This document shows, piece by piece, positions 59,212 to 64,000 of a stretch of 64,000 nucleotides of DNA (position 1 is its first letter; each line of letters begins with the position of its first letter). The translations under genes were made by a program, and so were the position numbers. Under the pieces are notes generated by a model that had not been told where the DNA came from, did not search any database, and saw only the letters and a list, made by a program, of their open reading frames with translations. The DNA comes from an uncultured Lachnospiraceae bacterium (GTDB lineage Bacteria > Bacillota > Clostridia > Lachnospirales > Lachnospiraceae). The stretch is taken from positions 124,001 to 188,000 of the forward strand of contig CAJUNN010000001.1 in the NCBI GenBank assembly GCA_910587955.1. Direction: 5' to 3'.

Positions 59212-59280
59212 GGGGGTCTCCGAGAGGAGGCCCCCACTCCCTCGAAATGATAAGTTCCGGTGTAACCGGGACTTTTCTTT
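59212..59280 (+). ncRNA. Candidate structured leader or small RNA before the YesN gene
   Basis: Two hairpins in the 284-base gap between galK and the regulator. The first: GGGGGTCTCC (59212-59221) / GGAGGCCCCC (59226-59235) closed by a GAGA tetraloop. The second: AAGTTCCGGT (59252-59261) / ACCGGGACTT (59265-59274) with a 3-base loop and a T-rich tail, an intrinsic terminator. TATATT at 59161 could be a -10. It could be an attenuated leader or a short independent RNA; I do not recognise the class. The rest of the gap (59062-59160, 59281-59345) is AT-rich without a clear signal except a weak AAACA/TGTTT hairpin after galK. Confidence 0.45.
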
Positions 59281-59345
59281 TGTCTTTTTTTGGGGTATCA
59301 TATAGAAAACGCAAAAAATTAGTTTAACAAAATTAGGAGCTGTCT

Positions 59346-60932
59346 ATGTATACAATCGTAATTGCAGATGACGAAGTGGAACTGCGCCAGGCGCTTATCC
59401 GCCGGATTGACTGGGAAAAAGTGGGATTTCAAGTAGTGGGACAGGCGGAGAACGGCGCCGAAGCCCTGGAATTGGTGGAGAAGCTGGAGCCGGATCTGCT
59501 GCTGACAGATGTGCGGATGCCCTTTATGTCTGGCATTGAGCTGGCCCGGGAGGTGCGGGAGATACGCCCGACCATGCAGATTGCTTTTTTAAGCGGGTTT
59601 GACGATTTTACTTACGCCCAGCAGGCCATCCAGTACAACATCATTAGCTATATGCTGAAGCCTATTTCCTCGGTGGAGCTGACGGAAGAGCTGAAGAAGA
59701 TCAAGAAAAAGATTGACGAAAAATTTGAAGAATTCACCAGCAAGATAGCGGAACAGGAGCAGAAAAGCCTGACGGGTTTTGCGATGCCGCTGCTTTTGGA
59801 CTCCTTCCAGAGAGGTTCCGGCCGGGAAGGGGAACTGGTGGCGGAGGCCGTGAACAGCGGGTTTCTTCAGGCAGATCACACCCAGATGCACTATGCAGTC
59901 ATTGTGGCCAGTTTCTGGGATGACGAAGGGAAGAACTGTACCGGGGAGAAGAGCGCCAATGCGGTTCACCGGATTCTGCGCAAATATATGCGTCATGTAA
60001 GCTTTTATACGGGAGGACGGGTGATCTCCCTGCTGGCTGCCACCCGGGGCAGCCTGGACAAGTATCTTCATATTATTGTAGAAGATATCTCCCAGAGTAT
60101 GAAGCGGATTGTAAATCTGTCTTCTTCCATTGGTGTCAGCCGGATTGTGCCGGGTTTGAGCAGCTGTCACGAAGCCTATATAGAAGCGATGGATGCCATG
60201 GGATATTCCAGGCGGAGTGATATGGGCATCTGTTTTATTGCGGATATTGAACGCTCCGGGACCTTTGACCAGGAGCGGATCCAGACTGTGGTAAATGAGA
60301 TCGAGGGACTGCTCCGAAGCGGAACCCAGGAAGAGGTCCGGGACTGTGTCTGCGGATTGTTTAACCAGATGGAGCAGGAGGACTCCCCTGTTATGACCAT
60401 CCAGCTGGTAATGGTGCAGATCATTGCAGCCGTGTTCCGGCTGGTGTATGCCGTGGTGGGCGGGGAGGCTGTGGAGAGCCTGCAGAAGGCTTCCCCCCTT
60501 CAGAACCAGTGGTTTTTCGAAAATACCAGGGAAATGCAGGAGCGGTATCTGACTTTTTGTCTGGCGGCCCGGGATCTTTTGGCGGAGCACCGGAAAAAGA
60601 GCAGCTCCGTCATCTGTGATATGGCTCTGGACATCATCGACAACCGGTTTTCCGACCCAAGCCTTTCCTTGAATTCCATCAGCGGGGAGATTTCGGTGAG
60701 TCCCAACTACTTGAGCTCCCTTATGAAGCGTTCTACGGGAAGCACCTTCATTGATCTGCTGACGAAAAAGCGGATGGAGACGGCGAAAAGCCTGCTTTTA
60801 GAGACCCAGATGAAGGTTCGGGAGATTTCGGAGAAGTGCGGGTATAACGATCAGCACTATTTCAGCTACTGCTTCAAAAAATATGAGGGCGTTTCCCCCA
60901 ATGCCTGCAGGAGACAGCATGAAGAAGGATAG
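59346..60932 (+). CDS. AraC-type response regulator (YesN-like)
   Basis: 528 residues. Receiver domain at 1-120 with IADDE, phospho-acceptor Asp55 in LLLTDVRMP, and LKPISSVEL. A long middle region (about 130-415) of unknown fold, then two AraC helix-turn-helix motifs (about 425-525) including SLNSISGEISVSPNYLSSLMK and VREISEKCGYNDQHYFSYCFKKYEG. Pairs with the YesM-type kinase that overlaps its end. Expected to activate sugar uptake genes; the MglB-like gene at 63778 is the nearest target. Confidence 0.94.
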   Translation: MYTIVIADDEVELRQALIRRIDWEKVGFQVVGQAENGAEALELVEKLEPDLLLTDVRMPFMSGIELAREVREIRPTMQIAFLSGFDDFTYAQQAIQYNIISYMLKPISSVELTEELKKIKKKIDEKFEEFTSKIAEQEQKSLTGFAMPLLLDSFQRGSGREGELVAEAVNSGFLQADHTQMHYAVIVASFWDDEGKNCTGEKSANAVHRILRKYMRHVSFYTGGRVISLLAATRGSLDKYLHIIVEDISQSMKRIVNLSSSIGVSRIVPGLSSCHEAYIEAMDAMGYSRRSDMGICFIADIERSGTFDQERIQTVVNEIEGLLRSGTQEEVRDCVCGLFNQMEQEDSPVMTIQLVMVQIIAAVFRLVYAVVGGEAVESLQKASPLQNQWFFENTREMQERYLTFCLAARDLLAEHRKKSSSVICDMALDIIDNRFSDPSLSLNSISGEISVSPNYLSSLMKRSTGSTFIDLLTKKRMETAKSLLLETQMKVREISEKCGYNDQHYFSYCFKKYEGVSPNACRRQHEEG

Positions 60933-62634
60933 AACCGGGAGCCGGATTTCCCTGTCTATGGTCATGGCGCTTATAGTGACCATGCTGGTTCTGGCTGTGC
61001 TTCTGGCTACTTTGTTGTTTTTTATCCGGCTGTACCAAAGTTCCATGGAGCAGAATGCCGTGACGACCAGTGAGCAGGCCGTGGTCCAGGTGATGAATAC
61101 AGTGGAAAATTACACAAAGGATATGGCGGATGCCATGAAGCTCATTGCGGAAAATATTGGAAAGCCGGAGGAGGAACGGGATGAATTTTTTGCGCGTTTC
61201 CTGGAAATACGATCCGATGTGGTAGCGGTAGCTACCTATGATTCGGACGGGAATCCGCTGGAGTGCTGGTCTGACGGGCTGACAGTGAAAAAGACGGTAT
61301 CCCGGAATCTGTCCTATCCCGGAGATATGGGGGAACGGGGATTTTGGATTTCCAAACCCCATGTGGAGAATCTTTTTGAGGAGTACTATCCCTGGGTGGT
61401 GACGATTTCCCAGAAAATGCGGTTTGGGGACGGCCGGGAACAGCATGTGATTATGGATATCCGCTTTTCCAATATCGCGGCTTATGTGGACCAGGTGGGA
61501 ATCGGCCAGCACGGATACTGCTTTATTGAGGATACGGAAGGGAATCTGGTCTATCATCCTCAGCAGCAGCTGATCTACTCCGGCCTGAAAGAGGAGACTA
61601 CCCAGGAGTTCCGGGGGCTGCCGGACGGATCTTACCCCCGTTCCAGAGTGATTTACACCATCCATACCCTGGAGAACTGCAACTGGCGGATTGTGGGTGT
61701 CAGCTATGTGGACGAACTGATCACCAGCCGGGTGGAGCATATGGTGCGGATTTGCGGAATTCTGCTTCTTTTGGTGCTGGTCACGGCCACACTTCTGGGA
61801 GTCCTGTTTTCCAGGCTTTTTGCCCAGCCGGCCAACCGTCTTACCAGGGCCATGGGGGAATTTGAAAAGGACGCGGAGAATTTCCAGTTTGTACCCGTCC
61901 GGGGAACCAATGAGATTTCAGCGCTATCCGATTCCTTCGGGCATATGGTTCTCCGGATTCAGAGGCTGATGGAGCGGGTGCGCCAGGAGGAGATTACCCT
62001 GCGCAAAACGGAGCTGAATGCCCTTCAGGCCCAGATCAACCCTCATTTTCTCTACAATACTCTGGATTCCATTGCATGGATGTGCGAGGAGGCGCGCACA
62101 GAGGAAGCCGTGGAGATGGTGAATGCCCTGGCCAGGCTCTTCCGGATCAGCATCAGCCGCGGCCACGAGCTGATCACCTTGGAGAAAGAGCTTCAGCATG
62201 CCAGGAGCTATCTGAAAATCCAGAATTACCGCTATAAGAATCAATTTTCCTACAGTTTCGACATTGAGGAGAGCTGTCTTCCCTACCTGTGCAATAAGAT
62301 CACGCTCCAGCCCATCATAGAAAATGCCATTTACCACGGCATCGACCGGATGGTGGACGAGGGGCGCATTGACATCTGCATCCGGGAGGAGGAGGCTGCC
62401 ATCCGCATGACGGTAACGGATAATGGAGTGGGAATGACCAAAGAGCAGTGTGCGGAGATTCTTCACCGGGAGGCAGGAGACCGGACGGGAATCGGGATAA
62501 AGAATGTCAACGACCGGATCCGGATTTATTTTGGGGAAGAGTACGGTCTTAGGATTACCAGCGAGCTGGATGAGGGAACCTGTGTAGAGATACGGATCCC
62601 CAAAGTGAAGGAGAGCGGCTATGAAGAAAAATAG
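60919..62634 (+). CDS. YesM-type sensor histidine kinase
   Basis: 571 residues from ATG 60919 (AGGAGA upstream), overlapping the regulator's stop; an earlier start at 60883 would be inside it. Membrane segment at about 15-38, outer sensor region to about 272, second segment at about 277-299, HAMP (about 300-355), then the HisKA_7TM-less His_kinase domain with the phospho-acceptor in NPHFLYNTLDSI and ATPase boxes IIENAIYHGID and DNGVGM, GIGIKNVNDRI. Class as in YesM/LytS. With the next gene it forms a three-component sensor. Confidence 0.95.
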   Translation: MKKDRTGSRISLSMVMALIVTMLVLAVLLATLLFFIRLYQSSMEQNAVTTSEQAVVQVMNTVENYTKDMADAMKLIAENIGKPEEERDEFFARFLEIRSDVVAVATYDSDGNPLECWSDGLTVKKTVSRNLSYPGDMGERGFWISKPHVENLFEEYYPWVVTISQKMRFGDGREQHVIMDIRFSNIAAYVDQVGIGQHGYCFIEDTEGNLVYHPQQQLIYSGLKEETTQEFRGLPDGSYPRSRVIYTIHTLENCNWRIVGVSYVDELITSRVEHMVRICGILLLLVLVTATLLGVLFSRLFAQPANRLTRAMGEFEKDAENFQFVPVRGTNEISALSDSFGHMVLRIQRLMERVRQEEITLRKTELNALQAQINPHFLYNTLDSIAWMCEEARTEEAVEMVNALARLFRISISRGHELITLEKELQHARSYLKIQNYRYKNQFSYSFDIEESCLPYLCNKITLQPIIENAIYHGIDRMVDEGRIDICIREEEAAIRMTVTDNGVGMTKEQCAEILHREAGDRTGIGIKNVNDRIRIYFGEEYGLRITSELDEGTCVEIRIPKVKESGYEEK

Positions 62635-63643
62635 AAAATTCCGGCCGGGTCCCCAGTTTTATCTGATTCCTCTGGGGGCTCTGCTTCTGATTCTCTCTTA
62701 TGTGGTGGGAATTCGTTATATTATCCGGAACCTGCACAGCTATGGGGCGGAGAACGGGGAGACCAACAAGCACTATGTGGCTGTGATTACCAAATCCACA
62801 ACCTCAGCTTTCTGGAAATCCGTGTTTTCCGGTGCCAATGCGGCAGGGACGGAGTACAATCTGACCTTGACCGTGGAGGGTCCTGAGAACGAAGAAGACT
62901 ACCAGACCCAGAACGAGATGATTGCCAGGGCGGTAGATAACGGGGCGGAGGTCATTGTCTTTTCTGCGGTAGACTACCAGGCCAACGCCGGTGCCATTGA
63001 CGCGGCGGCGGAACAGGGGGTAAAGATTGTGGTGATTGACAGCGATGTGGACAGCGCCCAGGTGAGCAGCCGCATCAGTACGGACAATTATGAGGCGGGC
63101 CGCATGGCCGGGCGGGCAGTCCTGGCCAGCGCTCAGGAGGAGCTGAACGTGGGAATTGTAAATTTTGATAAAAATTCCGCCAACGGCCAGCAGCGGGAGG
63201 CAGGCTTCCGTGAAATCCTGGAGGAGGACGAAAGAGTACGGATTGTAGATGCCATCAATGTGCTTTCCACCACGGAGGATTCCCAGGAGCGCACCTGTGA
63301 GATGCTTCGGGAACACCCGGAGATCAATGTGATTGCCACCTTTAACGAGTGGACCAGCCTGGGCGTAGGATATGCGATCCGGGAGATGGGGCTTAAGGAA
63401 GAGACCATGGTGGTTGCTTTTGACAGCAATGTGGTTTCCGTGGGAATGCTGGAGACAGGGGAAGTGGATGCCCTGATTGTGCAGAATCCCTATGCTATGG
63501 GATACTTAGGAGTGGAGTGTGCCTACAACCTGATCAACAATCTTCCCGTGGAAAACAGGCAGGTGGACACGGCTACCACGGTGATTACCAGAGAGAATAT
63601 GTTTGATGAAGAATGCCAGAAGGTGCTGTTTGCCTTTGATTAG
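62621..63643 (+). CDS. Membrane-anchored sugar-binding protein (third component)
   Basis: 340 residues, overlapping the kinase stop (ATGAAGAAAAATAG). An uncleaved N-terminal segment (about 13-33) anchors it; no lipobox. The rest is a periplasmic-binding-protein type 1 fold (Peripla_BP_4): VAVITKSTTSAFWKSVFSGA, AEVIVFSAVDYQANAGAI, VIDSDVDS, then MVVAFDSNVVSVGML. Such proteins next to YesM/YesN kinases bind the sugar and signal to the sensor, not to a transporter. Probable galactose or related sugar sensing, given galK and the following MglB-like gene. Confidence 0.9.
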   Translation: MKKNRKFRPGPQFYLIPLGALLLILSYVVGIRYIIRNLHSYGAENGETNKHYVAVITKSTTSAFWKSVFSGANAAGTEYNLTLTVEGPENEEDYQTQNEMIARAVDNGAEVIVFSAVDYQANAGAIDAAAEQGVKIVVIDSDVDSAQVSSRISTDNYEAGRMAGRAVLASAQEELNVGIVNFDKNSANGQQREAGFREILEEDERVRIVDAINVLSTTEDSQERTCEMLREHPEINVIATFNEWTSLGVGYAIREMGLKEETMVVAFDSNVVSVGMLETGEVDALIVQNPYAMGYLGVECAYNLINNLPVENRQVDTATTVITRENMFDEECQKVLFAFD

Positions 63644-63665
63644 AATCAGATAATGTAAGAATCAG

Positions 63666-63700
63666 TGTAAAATTTTGTACTAAAAGAATAAAATTTTACA
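63666..63700 (+). promoter_or_regulatory. Inverted repeat upstream of the MglB-like gene
   Basis: TGTAAAATTTT (63666-63676) and AAAATTTTACA (63690-63700) are perfect reverse complements, 13 bases apart. Each arm is itself a near-palindrome (TGTAAAATTTTGTA, AATAAAATTTTACA), with centres 21 bases apart. AGAATCAG is also repeated at 63642 and 63658. TATACT at 63723 is a likely -10 with no good -35, fitting activation by the AraC-type regulator. Confidence 0.6.
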
Positions 63701-63777
63701 TGGAAATCTCCTTTTTTTATGCTATACTTATATCTGCAGGAAGTCCTGTAAATAAATTAAGGGAGGATCTTTTCATT

Positions 63778-64000
63778 ATGAAAAAGAAAGTTTTAGCTGT
63801 ACTGTTAAGCGCAGCGATGGCAGCAACCATGCTGGCCGGCTGCGGCAAGAAGGCAGAGGAGCCCGCAACTGCTCCGGCAGAGACCGAAGCGCCTGCTGAG
63901 ACACCGGCAGAGGAACCCGCAGAGGCACCGGAAGAAGTAGCCGGAGATTTCGCAGACAAGAAAGTCGGCGTATGTATTTACCAGTTCTCCGATAACTTCA
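63778..64000 (+). CDS. MglB-like galactose/glucose-binding lipoprotein (N-terminal part)
   Basis: The first 74 residues; the gene runs out of the window. ATG 63778 follows GGGAGGATC. Lipoprotein signal with lipobox LAGC (Cys22). A linker rich in Pro, Ala, Glu and Thr (repeated PAETEAPAE pattern) precedes KKVGVCIYQFSDNF, which matches the start of MglB-type galactose-binding proteins (VGV.IY...DNF). Probably the first gene of an mgl transporter operon controlled by the adjacent two-component system. Confidence 0.85.
   Translation, partial: MKKKVLAVLLSAAMAATMLAGCGKKAEEPATAPAETEAPAETPAEEPAEAPEEVAGDFADKKVGVCIYQFSDNF

Noticed and set aside
59212..59280. Assignment as a known riboswitch (fluoride, preQ1, T-box, glycine).
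   Set aside because: None of the conserved cores I know (for example T-box TGGNACCGCG) is present; left as an unnamed structure.

Overview
The window is a gene-dense, roughly 50-55% GC chromosomal segment with strong AGGAGG ribosome binding sites, frequent GTG/TTG starts and ATGA or TAATG gene overlaps. The gene set (infC-rpmI-rplT with a leader attenuator, PadR/DUF1700, YesN/YesM-type two-component systems, a mannose-class PTS, type 1C aspartate aminotransferase, an AsrC-like sulfite reductase) points to an anaerobic Clostridia member, most probably Lachnospiraceae. This is a judgement from protein character, not from a search. I see no phage, insertion sequence, CRISPR array or rRNA.

Layout. 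1-1860: end of a sugar ABC permease, then nanE and a nanK-like ROK kinase (amino-sugar catabolism). 1972-2042: tRNA-Trp. 2230-4044: PadR, DUF1700 and a membrane-anchored protein. 4127-7259: OmpR-type regulator and large sensor kinase. 7417-9154: M19 dipeptidase facing a class I amidotransferase. 9386-12969: MacAB-like efflux pump. 13022-14476: infC-rpmI-rplT with an attenuator leader and a probable AUU start. 14567-18188: two CobW-type GTPases (one His-rich, one fused to a TIGR03943-like domain) and a membrane glycosyltransferase-like protein. 18133-22948: LysR regulator divergent from a CoA-disulfide reductase/rhodanese, an AsrC-like sulfite reductase and a YeiH exporter. 22993-24993: TetR plus MFS pump with palindromic operators. 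25147-28142: aroC and a BglG/MtlR-type PTS regulator.

28206-28967 is an SDR on the minus strand. 29256-37904 is a large sugar operon: Zn-dehydrogenase, class II aldolase, mannose-family PTS IIB-IIC-IID-IIA, esterase, two unknown proteins, Fe-dehydrogenase and AEC transporter. The PRD regulator at 26256 is the obvious candidate activator. 38080-45153: AI-2E family transporter, a decayed nitroreductase pseudogene (minus strand), DUF1653, TrkA/TrkH, MATE, Mrp. 45318-48600: uracil permease and a YtrA-type GntR with its ABC transporter. 48697-50824: a radical-SAM/HhH protein and its DUF4130 partner behind a LexA-like box. 50946-55155: homoserine dehydrogenase, HD hydrolase, aspartate aminotransferase, uppP. 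55377-57770: polar amino acid ABC transporter. 57898-64000: galK, a YesN/YesM three-component sensing module with a membrane-anchored sugar-binding protein, and the start of an MglB-like lipoprotein.

The most interesting material is: (a) a family of three structured intergenic elements (20831-20890 and a tandem pair at 31680-31888) placed directly before ribosome binding sites; (b) the possibly SOS-controlled radical-SAM/DUF4130 pair; (c) the CobW-TIGR03943 fusion beside a His-rich CobW; (d) a sulfite-handling cluster lacking the usual AsrA/AsrB; (e) the unassigned PTS/aldolase/dehydrogenase pathway.
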